DNA of 64,000 bases, taken from contig CM041465.1 in assembly GCA_023213395.1 (NCBI GenBank), positions 77,569,741 through 77,633,740 on the forward strand, given 5' to 3'. Made by a program: the position numbers and the translations under genes. Of the stretch, positions 1 to 11,225 are shown piece by piece. The notes under the pieces were generated by a model. That model saw only the letters and a program-made list of their open reading frames with translations. It ran no database searches and was not told the DNA's origin. Each line of letters starts with the position of its first letter. The stretch's first letter is position 1. The stretch is from Cycas panzhihuaensis (Eukaryota; Cycadophyta).

Positions 1-1674
1 ATTAGAATCCACAAGTAATATAATATATTCATCCATATAACTCATATACATGATTCTACATAACTTATAATTGCATTAAATTATGATTAGAATAAAGTAT
101 AATAAAGGTCATCTTTCTTTGTGATTACTTGACTAAACTCTCATACAAAATTAGGTGTGGAAATTCCCTATTTAAACACCAAGAATGGTTATAAGGGTTT
201 AACAATCAAGACTCAAAGAATGGCTACATTGGTGGTTAAATTAGATATGAATAAAGCTTATGGCATAGTTAAGTGGGACTATATTTTGGCCATGCTTAGA
301 ATCAAAGGTGTTGATTAGGCCCACCTCTATTAGATCAAAGGATTGTTATCCATAATTTTTATGGCTATAAAAATAAATGACTCCATTAGTTTCTATATGT
401 TGATTAGTAGAGGAATTCATCAAGGATATCCTTTTTCCCTATATTTGTTTATCATATCTATGGGAGAATTTTCTTCTCTCTTAAGTTGGTTATATAATAG
501 TGTGTTGAAAGGTGTTCCCATAAACGAGGATCATTCAACTCATCAAATATTTACTAATGACATGATACTTATGGGTCAACCTTTAGTGGATGAGATTCTC
601 ACCTAGGAGCAAGCTTTATAGATATAGTTCCTTACTTCATATTAATTAATAAATTGTGATAAATTAACTTTATACCTTTTAACACCATTCTAATGAATTT
701 ATAGCTTCATCTTACTTCTTTTATTTAGATTTTGTTAACCTTGGAATTAACTACTATTAAATATATGGAAGTTTATCTTAGGATTCATTGTGTTAATATA
801 TCTAATTAGTATTCTTATATCCTTAAGATAAAGGCTAAATTAGATGCATGGTTAGTCTATCAAATAGATTTATCTAGGTAAGGAAGCCTAATTTAGTCCA
901 CTCTTATCTAGATGCCAAACTTTCTAATGTTTATCTTGGAGGCCTTGAAGGCAGTCTTATTTATACCATGATGGATGTTTTTGCATTTTCTATGGAAACC
1001 TTGGGCCAAAGAGTCCTAATTTAATTAGCCTATTGAATGAAGTGTTGTAATTATCCAGAAAGATTTAGGTAATATGGGCATTATAGATCCCTTTATCATC
1101 AGTAAGTTTTATGGTGCTAAATATTTGTGGGATCTTTAGATGCATGAAGATGCTAAATATGCATGCATTATGTATAGGAAACTATAACTCTTGGAGCACC
1201 AAAATACAACTAGTCTCCCCAATTCTTACTTCAAAAGGCTCAAATGTTTAGAATCTAATATTAAAGGCCTAGGTTCATATGTAATTTAATATCATTCTTT
1301 CCCCTAGTTTACAAGGTTACAATATAAATTTTTGGGTAGATAAATGGCTCCTTCTAGTTATACAACCTTTGGCTAAATAAGTTACTTATGATCTAATTTC
1401 TTAGTTTTATATTACTTATAATCTTACTTAGGTGTTTCATTTCCATGATTTTTAGAGTAGAAAATTGAAGGATTTTCCTTATCTATTAGTGAATGACATC
1501 GTGGTTGTAGACCCTATTATTCTCCATATACCTAAGTAGTTAGCCTTTGAGTTGCATCAAGTTATTCCTTTGGATAGATCCATGAAGTTGGAACATGAAG
1601 AAGGCCTCTATTTTTTATCTAGGGCATGGGTTTTTTAATTCAAAAGATGACTACTTTAATTTATTATTGAGTAA
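1..1674 (+). mobile_element. LINE (L1-like) non-LTR retrotransposon, 5' segment, degenerate
   Basis: Plus-strand remnant of a plant L1-type LINE. It contains reverse transcriptase from about 238 and, around 1050-1250, the connection region typical of plant LINEs (a GIIDPFIISKFYGAKYLW-like stretch). The element starts before the window. It is interrupted at 1674/1675 by a copia LTR, and LINE-like coding resumes at 11226 with the C-terminal zinc-finger (zf-RVT-like) region. Many in-frame stops make it non-functional. The family assignment rests on RT motifs; the exact clade is not determined. Confidence 0.75.
238..606 (+). pseudogene. LINE reverse transcriptase domain, broken
   Basis: One frame (with two early stops) reads LDMNKAYGIVKWDYI, then RGIHQGYPFSLYLFIISMGE, then THQIFTNDMILMG. 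These correspond to LINE RT motif A, the RQGDPLSP-type motif and the F-A-D-D-type catalytic motif C. Two catalytic changes are visible. The usual acidic residue after AY in motif A is G, and the first aspartate of motif C is N (F-T-N-D at 550-561). The enzyme would copy LINE RNA at a nicked target, but this copy cannot be active. Downstream frames to about 1670 are stop-ridden. Confidence 0.75.
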
Positions 1675-1855
1675 TGTTATCTAGACTTTATAACACTTCT
1701 CTAATGTACTTTTATAAGGGTTATGTGTCATTCCCTCTTCTCTTTGCTTGTGACAAGTGGCAAACATGCATTCAATACTATCCAAGAGTCATGTAATTTG
1801 TAATATATTTATAGAGGGTTATCCCTCATTAATGATCAATTTATTAAGAGTAACA
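1675..1855 (+). repeat. 5' LTR of copia element (181 bp)
   Basis: Begins TGTTATCTAGAC and ends AACA, immediately before TGGTATCAGAG, the methionine-tRNA primer-binding motif (1856-1866). It aligns along its length with 11048-11225. It is unusually short for an LTR. An AATATATTTATAGAGGGTT stretch near its end could be the transcription start/TATA region. Confidence 0.8.
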
Positions 1856-1868
1856 TGGTATCAGAGTG
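1856..1868 (+). other. Primer-binding site (initiator-Met tRNA type)
   Basis: TGGTATCAGAGTG directly abuts the LTR end. This is the standard plant LTR-retrotransposon primer site, complementary to the 3' end of initiator methionine tRNA. Confidence 0.8.
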
Positions 1869-2586
1869 AGGTTAATTGCTCATTTATATATAGATATAAT
1901 AAAGATCCTAGAAAGAGGAGTATGATAATTTTCTGAGATAGATTAAAGGAGGTTGATTCTGATAGGGTTTTTGTTTGAAGATTGAAGGAGACTAACAATA
2001 CTCAAACTATCAGGTAAACATGATTTGTACAAGACATAGACAAAGATGAAGTATGAATAGAGCAAGGATGGGTATGGAAAAAGTACAAATTGTATGGATC
2101 AAATTCTTTGAAGTGCTTAGCACTAGCTCAAATTTTACCAACAAGGTTGTATTAGTGAGGCTATCAATCTTCCTAAAGGCTCAACTAGAAATAAGGTCAT
2201 TTTAAGACTATTTTAACCATGTTTCAAATGGTGTAAGTTTATAAGGATAATTATAATTTATCAATCTTAAGTGGTTTCTCTCTTTAATATAAATCATTTA
2301 AGACTAGTTTAGAAGGATCTTATTAAACATTTTAAAATATATTAGTGTTTTTCTCTAAGAACCCTAATCGTTAGTCTAAACTTTAACCTTGGGTTTTGCC
2401 TAAAACATAGAGTTTTTTTTTAAATATTTTTAGATCTAGATCTATATTTTAAGGGTTTTTATTTGCATCTTTTTTTATTTTATTTTATATACTTATAATT
2501 TTTTGTATAATTTTGTATATTATATGATCATATAGTCAATAAAGTATAATTACAAAGTTTTTTTCTCTTAGTCTCATTAAATCAAA

Positions 2587-3480
2587 ATGGCCTCTTCTGT
2601 AGTAGCACTTGCTAAAGTAGATAAACTCACTGAAACTAATTTTAGTATTTAGAAAATTAAAATAGAAGGGCTTTTGAGAGAGAAAAAAAAAAAAGGAAAA
2701 TAATAACTAGAGAGGAGAGGAAATTTATAGATATTATTAATTAGATTAGTTGGGAGGAGAGAGACAATATAAGTATTTCCATTCTCAAACTCTCAATTCA
2801 CTTCTATCATATGTAGATGTCATAGAAACCTATTTAAAATTCTAGAAAATAGTGACTTCTCTATTTAGTCAAAAGAATAAGACTAAAATAATTATCTTAA
2901 GGGAGGAATTAGAGAAATATAGTCAATTTTTAAATTTATTACAAAAGTGAACAATGTAAAAAATAATCTTATCATTACTAGGGATAAGATCACAGACACA
3001 TAACTAGTTTACCTAGCATTGAATAAATTGCCTAAATCATTTGATAACATGGTAAATATGTTGAAAAGAGAAGGTAAAATTATAAAAATAGCCTTTAAAA
3101 TCCTAACAAGGCTTATGCTAAATTTAGAACGAAGGAGAAAAAGATATAAAGAATATGTAGAAATTAAAGAAGACTTTGTATCCAAACTCAACTTGGGTAG
3201 TATAGGATGTGGATAATTTATTTTTTATGAACATGGCAAAAATTCTCTACTAAGTATTAGAAGACATTAGATAGAAGGGAGAGATAGAGCACGGTCTACA
3301 TCTATAAGAGATTTTAGAGTTTATTTAAACTATAGGAGACTTGATCACTTTTCAAGTAGTTGTTAAGTTTTTGATATATACTAACACTACAGGAAATCAG
3401 GATATTTTTCTTATCAATATCCTAGAAAACATACTAAAATTTAGAGAGGGAATCAAGTAGTAGGTCACTATAGTGAGTAA
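2587..3480 (+). pseudogene. copia gag (capsid/nucleocapsid), broken
   Basis: Starts at an ATG reading MASSVVALAKVDKLTETNF, a typical copia gag N-terminus (a short leader, then a K-L-T/N-x-x-N-F/Y motif). A stretch around 3019-3213 (LALNKLPKSFDNMVNML and following) matches the central gag fold (UBN2-like). The zinc-knuckle region about 3330-3440 is eroded. Several stops and a low-complexity A-rich expansion near 2680 disrupt it. Its frame is shared with the protease and the early integrase region downstream, as in a single gag-pol ORF. Confidence 0.65.
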
Positions 3481-4605
3481 GATACAATGGATGATAAAGT
3501 TAAAATAATTTTTGTGATTATACTTATTATTATTTTTAATATAATATATGACTAGTATATTGATTTAGGAGCTTCTAATCATATGATAGGTAGAAGAGAA
3601 TGGTTTGAAATCTTAAGACCATATCTATATGGTAGATCTATTGAACTAGATAATAATTATCCTCTTCACATATAGGGAATTAAGATAATTAATATTGAAA
3701 TTGATACAAAAATATAGAGAATTGGAAATGTTCTCTTTGTATTAAGAATGAAAAAGAATCTGTTGTCTGCATCTCAACTATGAAGAAAGAAATTAAGGAC
3801 TAAATTTGATGAAAATAGACATTATTTTATTTTATATATAAAGTGGAATGACATTGTAATTGCAAAAGGGATAGAGTGTAACAATCTCTATAAGTTGCTC
3901 TCTAGGTTTGTTTTGCTAAAAAAAGGTCTTGTTATATCTAAATTTTTGAACTCTCTTGTACTTTCAAGTTTTGATGATAATGAAATATGGCACTTGAAGT
4001 ATGGGTACATTTTAAATGATAGGTTAGAATTATTAAAAAAATTTAACATGGTGAATGGACTATCAACAGTGTCTTTTAATTCTTTTGTGTGTAAAAGCTA
4101 CATGATGAGAAAATAACATGGGACTCTATTCTCAAGAAGCACATGGCATGCACAAAATAAACTAGAGTTGGCTCACACAAATCTCTATGGTCTAATCACA
4201 TTAAGTTCTTTAAATGGAGCTCATTGATGATTTTTTTTTTTAAATTAAATATATTTTTTTGTTTAGAAAATCATAGGTGTTTGACCATTTTAAGGAATTT
4301 AAATAAAAAGTAGAATTAGAAAGTAACAATAAAATTAAATATATTCATTCTAATGGTGGAGGCAAATACATGTAAAATACATGGAATTCACAAAAAAGTA
4401 GTTATACCTTACTCTCTTCAATCAAATAATGTAGTAAAATAAATGGATAGGACTATACTAGAAATGGTTTAGTGTCTAATTCAAGATAGTTAGGTTACTA
4501 AAATATATTAGGCAGAAGTTACTAAAATTATAGTATATTTGATAAATAAGAGTCCAACAGAAACACTGTATAAAGTTATGCCAAAAGAAGTCTAGACTTG
4601 ACAAA
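3481..4605 (+). pseudogene. copia protease and integrase (N-terminal and core), broken and split
   Basis: The protease active site appears as YIDLGASNHM, with D-L-G at 3562-3570 where D-S-G is the rule, so it is probably inactive. The GAG-pre-integrase segment follows at 3985-4110 (HLKYGYILNDRLELLKKFNMV, partly quoted). The integrase core region near 4400-4560 contains YSLQSNNVVK and MDRTILEM, then the EVW/GQKL-type segment that runs into the nested insertion at 4611. At least one frameshift lies between 4116 and 4410. Confidence 0.65.
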
Positions 4606-4610
4606 AATTA
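4606..4610 (+). repeat. Target site duplication (AATTA), left copy
   Basis: AATTA directly precedes the LTR at 4611 and is repeated at 8976-8980 directly after the other LTR. A perfect 5-bp duplication fixes both ends of the inserted element. Confidence 0.85.
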
Positions 4611-4989
4611 TGTTGGGGTTAATGATCATCACCCTACTCGTATCTTCCAACCAGGGATGCACACCTCACACTCACTATTTTACATATGTGGGTGTTCACA
4701 TATGAAGGTAAGTATAAGGTAATATTTGAGTTAAGTTTATTTGAGTTAAGTTATATTTTATTGTTATTTAAATTTTAGGGATTGAGGAGTTTTCTTTCTC
4801 CCTTAAACTATATATTTTAAAGGGTGTGCAACCCTGGTGTCTTTAGAAATCACCTACTTTTAGATGTTTATAATTCTCTCTCAAATAATAGATTGAATAC
4901 AAAGAAATTTCTGTTTATGTAATAATGTATTGATCTATGATTATTGTGTTTATGTTTTGTCCTGTTCTCCATAGATTTATTTTTCTACA
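4611..4989 (+). repeat. 5' LTR of gag-only element (379 bp)
   Basis: Starts TGTTGGGGTTAATGATCATC and ends TTCTACA. It aligns closely with 8602-8975, including the internal ATATTTTATTGTTGTTTAAATTTTAGGGGTTGAGGAG-type region (short form only compared). The LTR at 24415-24743 is a more distant relative. Confidence 0.85.
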
Positions 4990-5010
4990 TTTGATATCAG
5001 AGTAGAGATT
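4990..5010 (+). other. Primer-binding site region of gag-only element
   Basis: TTTGATATCAGAGTAGAG follows the LTR. It differs by one base from the TGGTATCAGAG initiator-Met motif. The related element at 24744 has TTTAGAATCAGAGTAGG at the same place. Confidence 0.65.
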
Positions 5011-7872
5011 ACTGGGCTATTGCATTTCCATGTGAAGTTTTTTTGAAGAAGAAGAAAGATCTATTGGTATTTTGAGGTAGATTTACTCATAGCAAGAAAT
5101 ATTGGTTATATTCATTTTCTGTAAAGTTTATTAATAAGTTTCTTATATTTTTTTATTAGATTTGATTATTCTTGAGTTTTAGTTGTGATATAAGAAATAT
5201 ATTTCGGATTTATGTAGGTGGATAGCTGCAAACAATAAATATCAAGTTTTTATCACTCTACAGAGGTTTTATCAACAAGTTTTACATATTTTTATCATAT
5301 ATTTGATCATTTTCAAGTATATTTTGTTTATTTATCTAATATTTTTTTCATATCTGTGTAGGAGCACAACTGCAAGTAATATTTATTCAAAGTTTTCTTC
5401 AGATCTATTATATATTCTTAAGATCTGCTTGTTTCAATAAATATTTGATCATATTTCTGGTTTATTTTATTTATATCTGTAATATTTGTTTCAAATTTAT
5501 AATATTGACTATATATCTGTAATATTTACTTTAGATCTATAATACTTACTTTAGATATGTAACATTTATTCAAGTTTTCTTTCATATATGTATATTTTAT
5601 CATATATTTGACTATTTTTTCAAGTTCTCTTTTCAGATTTGTATAATTTTTTAGTGTATATTTAGTCTAATAAGACTCTTGGAGAAGATATACTATAGAT
5701 TTTTCCGTCTATTTCACTATTCTTTTAGATTTTGGCAAGCTACAACACATCTATGACCATATTGGTTTGATTATTCATATTACATTTTAAACTTTATATA
5801 TTATAAAGTTTATTTATTTAATTTATTTAATTATTTTTTATTTCATGTTTTCCTTTTTTGGGTGACTTGATCCCCTTTATTTGATGCAACAGATTTATCA
5901 CTTGAAACCTTAGCAAGTGACTACTCATTGTGATCCTTATTGAACCAGTAAGTCAGTGAAAGAGACGGTTCGAGTTTTCGTTGATTAGACTGTAAGATAT
6001 ATCATCTAGATCAACTACTACTCTATTTTAATCTCCACTTGGTTTGCAAGATCATTCTTAGTACATAAGCAACGGATCGCTGTGAAATTTTACCAGCACC
6101 TGACCGTCCAAGACACCTTGCTACCTATCAAATCTTACCTCATTTTGTAGCCTGTATAGGGAGATCCAGCCTCCAAAGCGACTAAAACCTTAGTTTACCA
6201 GGTTTTTTCATCATTTTTTTTACGGTTTTTAAATTTTTTTATGAAATCTAAATATTCTTGCTTGGGTGCCTCTCCATAAGTTTATCTCAGCTCATATTTA
6301 AGATCAATCAATGCTATTTAGCCTCTGTATAACACTGTTTTCTCAGTCTACCATCTACCATCATTCTTTTCACCATTATTTTTTAATTAAAAAAAATTAA
6401 ATTTCTTTAAACTTTTCCCTTTGATCCGTTAGTAGGATCTCAACATCTGATTTTTGCCTTTAGATCGATTGATTCGATCATTTTTTTTGGTGATTTTCAC
6501 CTCTATTTCACTACGCGGGTCACTGCACACGTTTGACCGCGTCTCTCTACATTATTTTTTATTTAATCTTTCATAAAGTTTTTGATTTAATAAAAGCAAA
6601 TTTAATATTATTTTAATTTTATTTTTAAAAGGCCTAAATCCCTTTTATGCTTAGCCCTTAGTCTCATTTTATCACACGCGACCTTTAATTTATTGTTAAG
6701 AGGGTCAACAACTATTAACAATTTTTTTTTTTTATAATTTTTTCATTTTACATAGGGTATCTGGTAAATTTTTATCTTAACGTTTGACTAGGTCATCAAT
6801 TTCTAACGAAATCTATCTCATTATATCTAGAATTTTTTGTAGTATGATTTTGACTGGTCGTATGATCTATTTAGAGCTGATTTGATCAGTTTTTAATCAA
6901 TTTAAAGTCAGTCATTTATTTTTAAAGTTATTTTGAATTATTCTTTTAAAAATCTTTTTTTATTATATTATATTTTATCACCAGGAGATTATTTTCTACC
7001 CAAATTTATTCTATAGTAATCTATCATCAACAAATTTCATCAACATCTATTCATTTTATTTTTTAAGATTTATTTTAATTATTATTTTAATCGATGAAAG
7101 TGATACTTTAGTATTTTTTAAACATTTTACCATAAATGTACTTGTTGTCATTTTTATTATAATATTTTTATTTTACATCAGAATTCAATTTCATCAATTT
7201 TTTTGAGAAGTTGACTCACTTCTCTTCAAATTAACACTATTATTTATAAGTTTTGAAGTATTTTTGTTGATTTCTAAATTTATCAAAGTTGAGGTACTTA
7301 ATAGCCTCTAATTTGTCATTTTTACATCTTTTTATATATTAATTTTTAAAATTTTCAACTAAAAAGTATATTGAGAAGGTTTTTAAACTATAATTGATTA
7401 TTTTATAGCATTCTATAAGTATTTTATTAGCTTTCTTATAATATTTTGAGCCTTAAGTTCTTATTAAGCCTCAAAAGGAGGTCTATATGTTTGGTTTATT
7501 AAAATTTAACTTGTAGGAACTCGTTTTTAAAACGGTTAGTTCTATTAAATAGTTCTTTCATTGATCTTCGTACTGGTAAAGTTTGACTTTATTCTAACTT
7601 TGTTTAGTACAGTTTTGAAGCTGTTAAACTTGAGCATCAAAGTATATCTTAACAGGTTTATGTTAAGAACTTTTTATTTTTTTTCATCTTCAAAGTTTCA
7701 ATTCAAACCTAGTTAAGAGGATCTTCGTTATATTCAAAAATTATTTATATATTTATTATATTTTAAATTTTATCTAAAATTATATCTTATAGGTTTGTCA
7801 CATTTGTTGATTTATTATTATTTTTATTTAGTAAAATCATATTATTTTTTATGTATTAAAATTTTCAGTAAA
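5011..7872 (+). other. Long untranslated leader of gag-only element
   Basis: About 2.9 kb with no supported coding region. It holds a 20-bp tandem repeat (5475-5574), several T-rich tracts and a less AT-rich block at about 5870-6560 that may be a structured or packaging-related leader. The function is not known. The related element at 24415 also has a long leader in the same position, so the length is a feature of the family and not just decay. Confidence 0.5.
5475..5574 (+). repeat. 20-bp tandem repeat, five copies
   Basis: Five consecutive 20-bp units resembling ATCTGTAATATTTACTTTAG, diverged from each other at several positions. It lies in the leader of the gag-only element. Confidence 0.75.
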
Positions 7873-8450
7873 ATGGTAATCAATCTTGATCAAGTACAAT
7901 TTCTTACATTTGATGGCCATAATTTTTCACAATGGTATCAAATAATACAAAAATATTTTATTATACACAATCTTTAGAAATATTTACAAGATGATTATGA
8001 TGTTAGTATTAAGGAAAACATTAAAAAAGATAATAAAGTATTAATTTTATTATTTTGAACTATAGATGATGAAGTGTTTTCTAAAGTTTATGAACTAACA
8101 ATTTTAAAATCTATGTGGAACATATTGATTTTTACTTATGGGAGAGATACCCTTAATGAATCTAATATTAATGTTGAGCATGTAAGACAGGTGCCAGAAC
8201 AGGTGGATTGTCATGAAAAGATTAAGGAAGATTCAAATTAAATGCATAATCATCTTATTACATAAGAACCTGATCCTTCATTTGAGGGGAAGAGATATGA
8301 TGATATGGCAGTTGTTCATAACATAAAGTTTTCAGAAGACAAAGTTCAAGTTCAAAGTTTTCTTAAAGTTCTAATTGACAAAGTCAAAGTTGCGGCCACA
8401 CCTCTATATTTCAATCAAGCTTTATTATTTACAGATTTTTTTTCATAACT
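7873..8450 (+). pseudogene. gag-like protein of gag-only element, broken
   Basis: From an ATG at 7873 the frame reads MVINLDQVQFLTFDGHNFSQ, then W and a stop-interrupted continuation with YLQDDYDVSIKENIKKDNK and ELTILKSMWNILIFTYGRDT. The F-D-G-x-N-(F/Y)-x-x-W start and the W-x-x-L-x-x-x-Y-G segment match the N-terminal half of copia gag proteins. A homologous frame is at 27975-28262. The second half (8240-8450) is lysine-rich and resembles nothing I can name. No zinc knuckle is visible. Confidence 0.55.
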
Positions 8451-8587
8451 CAATGGTATAAGGACACACATTGCTAAAAGGATAAGAAGAGTTGATAAAG
8501 ATCAAGTTAAAAGATATATTTTAATTTTTTTTTTTTAAGTACAAATTTCATAAGTTTAAAGAGAAGACAAAGTTGTTCATGATGACC

Positions 8588-8601
8588 ATTAAGGGGGACA
8601 A
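8588..8601 (+). other. Polypurine tract of gag-only element
   Basis: The AAGGGGGACAA stretch lies immediately upstream of the 3' LTR start at 8602, where plus-strand DNA synthesis would be primed. Confidence 0.75.
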
Positions 8602-8975
8602 TGTTGGGGTTAATGATTATTATCCCACTCTAACCTTTCAGCTAGAGGTGTACACCTCACACTTACCAATTTATACATGTGGGTGTTCATATGTGGAGGT
8701 AAGTATAAGGTAAGATTTAAGTTAATTTAAGTTAAGTTATATTTTATTGTTGTTTAAATTTTAGGGGTTGAGGAGTTTTCCTCTTCTCCCAAACTATATA
8801 TTTTGAGAGGTGTGCAACTCTGATCTCTTTAGATACTGCTTACTTTTAGACATTTGTAATGCTCTCTCAAACTATGGATTTAATACAAAAGATTTTTTGT
8901 TTATGCAACAATGTATTGATCTATGATTATTGTGTCTATGTTTTGTCATGTTCTCCATCGATTTATTTTCCTATA
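8602..8975 (+). repeat. 3' LTR of gag-only element (374 bp)
   Basis: Counterpart of 4611-4989. It starts TGTTGGGGTTAATG and ends CCTATA, where the first copy ends CTACA (terminal CA decayed to TA). It is followed by AATTA. Confidence 0.85.
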
Positions 8976-8980
8976 AATTA

Positions 8981-10236
8981 GATATAAGTAACTTCAAAGT
9001 TTACATTTATATTTTAAATAAAAGATGAATTAAATTTAATAAAAAATGTATAGAATATATAATGATAGGATATAAAAGAAGATCGAAGGCCTACATATGT
9101 ATAGATCTAAAAATTAATAGGGTCTATATTAATAGAGATGTAGTATTTGATGGAAGTCTTAAAAGTAGTCAAAGAACATATCAAGAAATAAAAATAATAT
9201 CAAAAATCTCTATTAAGTCTATATCAATTTCTTTGGATGAAGACTTTAATATCACTTCAGAGAATATCAAATCAAGTAATGAAACTCTTGAAGACAGCTC
9301 TTTAGACAATAATTAAGATAGTCCTTTTATAAAAGAAGATATTTTAGAATAAGGATAATAAAGAATTGTGTCAAAAGAATAAGTTTTTAAGAAGATATCA
9401 AAACGGTATCTCAAAATAATTAGGAAAACCAAAGGAAATATTTTTGAACACAAGATAAAATATCAAAAATAACAAGCACTAGCTTATTTAGTTGAACTTG
9501 ATATATATGAAGAGGCAAGCTAACATTCTAAATGGAGAGTAGCAATGGATGCTGAAATAATAATAATTACAAAAAAGGAGACTTAGGAAATGGTTGAACC
9601 ACCTCTAAATAAATTCATTGTCAATCATAAATGGGTATGCAAGGTAAAAGAGAAATCAAATAGAGAAGTTAAAAAATATAAAGCAAGGTTAGTTATCAAA
9701 GGGCATACTTAAATTGTAGGTATAGATTATAAAGAAACATTCTCAATAGTAGCTAAATTAACCACTATGAGAATAGTAATTATCTTAGCTGTTCAATGAA
9801 ATTTAAAAAATATTTTAATTTGATGTAAAGAGTGCCTTCTTAAATGGAGATCTAAAAGAAGAAGTATATATGCATCAACTTAAAGGTTATATAAAATTAG
9901 GACAAGAAAATTTAGTATATAGGTTAAAAAAATGTTATATGGGGTTAAACAATCTCTAAGAATGTGGTATATAAAATTGGATAAGTATTTTATGCATAAT
10001 AATTTTTATAGTTGCGAGTCTAATTTAAGTTTATATGTGAAATTCAATAAGGGCATGATAACTATAATAGTAATATATGTAGATGATATGCTACTCATAA
10101 GATGTGATATAGACTCAATTGTATTCATAAAGAGTCAACTAGAAATTTTTTTTGAAATAACTGATCTTCAGATGTTATATTATTATCTTGGAATTGAAGT
10201 TAATCAGTTAAAGGATTCTATTACTTTGTTTTAATT
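8981..10236 (+). pseudogene. copia integrase C-terminus and reverse transcriptase, broken
   Basis: Continues the copia element after the nested insertion. DISNFKVY and MIGYKRRSKAY with RDVVFD (8981-9160) form the integrase-RT hinge. RT motifs follow: NHKWVCKVK and KARLVIKGHT (about 9620-9710), then [15 protein letters not shown] and VIYVDDMLL. The catalytic Y-V-D-D is intact at 10076-10087. Stops and at least one frameshift near 9830 break the frame. RT would convert element RNA to DNA inside virus-like particles. Confidence 0.75.
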
Positions 10237-10990
10237 TAAATACATCAAGTGTATGTTGGAAAAATTTAATATGAGAAATTGTAACAATTGTGTTACACCT
10301 ATAGAAATAGGTTCCATATTAAATTTTGATACAAATGATCAAGCAGTAAATGCAATTATATATAGATAGTTAGTCAGAAGTTTGATATATCTTATTGCTA
10401 TAATATCTAACATCTCTTTCTTAGTTGGAGTAATCTCTAGATATATATAAGAATCAAGGATATAACATTAGAATATAATAAAGATAATACTAAGATATTT
10501 AAAAGGAACAATAGATCTAAGTTTGAATTATATAAGAGTTGGTACCATGCAACTGATAGGTTATAGTGACTTAGATTAGGTAGGAGACAAAATAGATATA
10601 AAGTTAACAATAGGTTACTATTTCTCTTTAGGATCAATATTAATATCTTATAGTAGTAAAAAATAGTCCATAATTGTCTTATCTTTCATAGAAGTTAAAT
10701 ATAAGTTAGTAGTAAGTGTGACTTACGAAGTTATCTAGGTTAGACAATTACTAAAAGATATAGGTCAAGAATAGAAGACTCCTACTATTTTATTTTTTGA
10801 TAATTAAACTAGAATCAAAATAAACAAAAGTCTTATTCTTCATATAAGAACAAAGCATATAGAGGTCTATCATCATTTTATAAGAGAAAAGGTATAAAGC
10901 AAGGAGATCGAGCAGTTATATTGTACATCAAATGAACAAATTATTGATATATTTATAAAACTACTAAGTAAAGATAAATTTTAGTTTTTC
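10237..10990 (+). pseudogene. copia RNase H domain, broken
   Basis: Follows RT in the same element. ILRYLKGTIDLSLNY (about 10490-10540), GYSDLD, FIEVKYKLVVS and IRTKHIEVYHHFIREKV (about 10840-10890) match the copia RNase H C-terminal region, and DIFIKLL (about 10950) corresponds to the DxxTKxL ending. Stops are frequent. Confidence 0.7.
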
Positions 10991-11047
10991 AAAGATAAAA
11001 TAGAAATAAAATAGATGAAATATTAAGAGAGGGTATTAAGAATAATA

Positions 11048-11225
11048 TTTTATCTAGACTTTATAACACTTATATAATGTACTTTTATGAGTGTTATATA
11101 TCATTTCTTATTCTCTCTACTTGTGACAAGTGGTACACATGTATTCAGCCATGATTAAGAGTCATAATTTGTACTATATTCATAGAGGATTCTCTCTCAT
11201 TAATGATTAATCCATTGAGAGTTCA
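11048..11225 (+). repeat. 3' LTR of copia element (178 bp)
   Basis: Aligns with 1675-1855 and shares TTATCTAGACTTTATAACAC near the start and the CTTGTGACAAGTGG core. A purine-rich AAGAGAGGGTATTAAGAAT lies just upstream as a decayed polypurine tract. The first dinucleotide has changed from TG to TT. Confidence 0.75.

Larger units (their letters stand above)
4611..8975 (+). mobile_element. Non-autonomous gag-only LTR retrotransposon (TR-GAG/LARD-like), nested in copia
   Basis: LTRs at 4611-4989 and 8602-8975, a primer-binding site after the first, a polypurine tract before the second, and a perfect AATTA duplication. The roughly 3.6-kb interior has about 2.9 kb of leader without recognisable protein and then one gag-like frame (7873-8450). 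I see no protease, integrase or RT. Such an element would depend on enzymes from a partner element. A related copy lies at 24415-28274. The copia-type primer site and 5-bp duplication suggest a Ty1/copia-derived family, but without pol the superfamily is inferred. Confidence 0.75.
1675..11225 (+). mobile_element. Ty1/copia LTR retrotransposon, complete but decayed, carrying a nested insertion
   Basis: Two short, similar terminal repeats (1675-1855 and 11048-11225) flank gag, protease, integrase, RT and RNase H in the copia order. The element sits in the LINE. Its own integrase/RT junction is split by the element at 4611-8975. If that insert and one copy of its AATTA duplication are ignored, the integrase-to-RT reading continues smoothly (QKL before the insert, DISNFKVY after). 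I could not find a matching 5-bp duplication around this outer element: the left flank is AGTAA and the right flank ATATT. Old age or rearrangement could explain that. Confidence 0.8.

Noticed and set aside
1675-11225. Possible target-site duplication around the outer copia element
   Set aside because: Flanking pentamers AGTAA and ATATT do not match, so no duplication is claimed even though the LINE continues on both sides.
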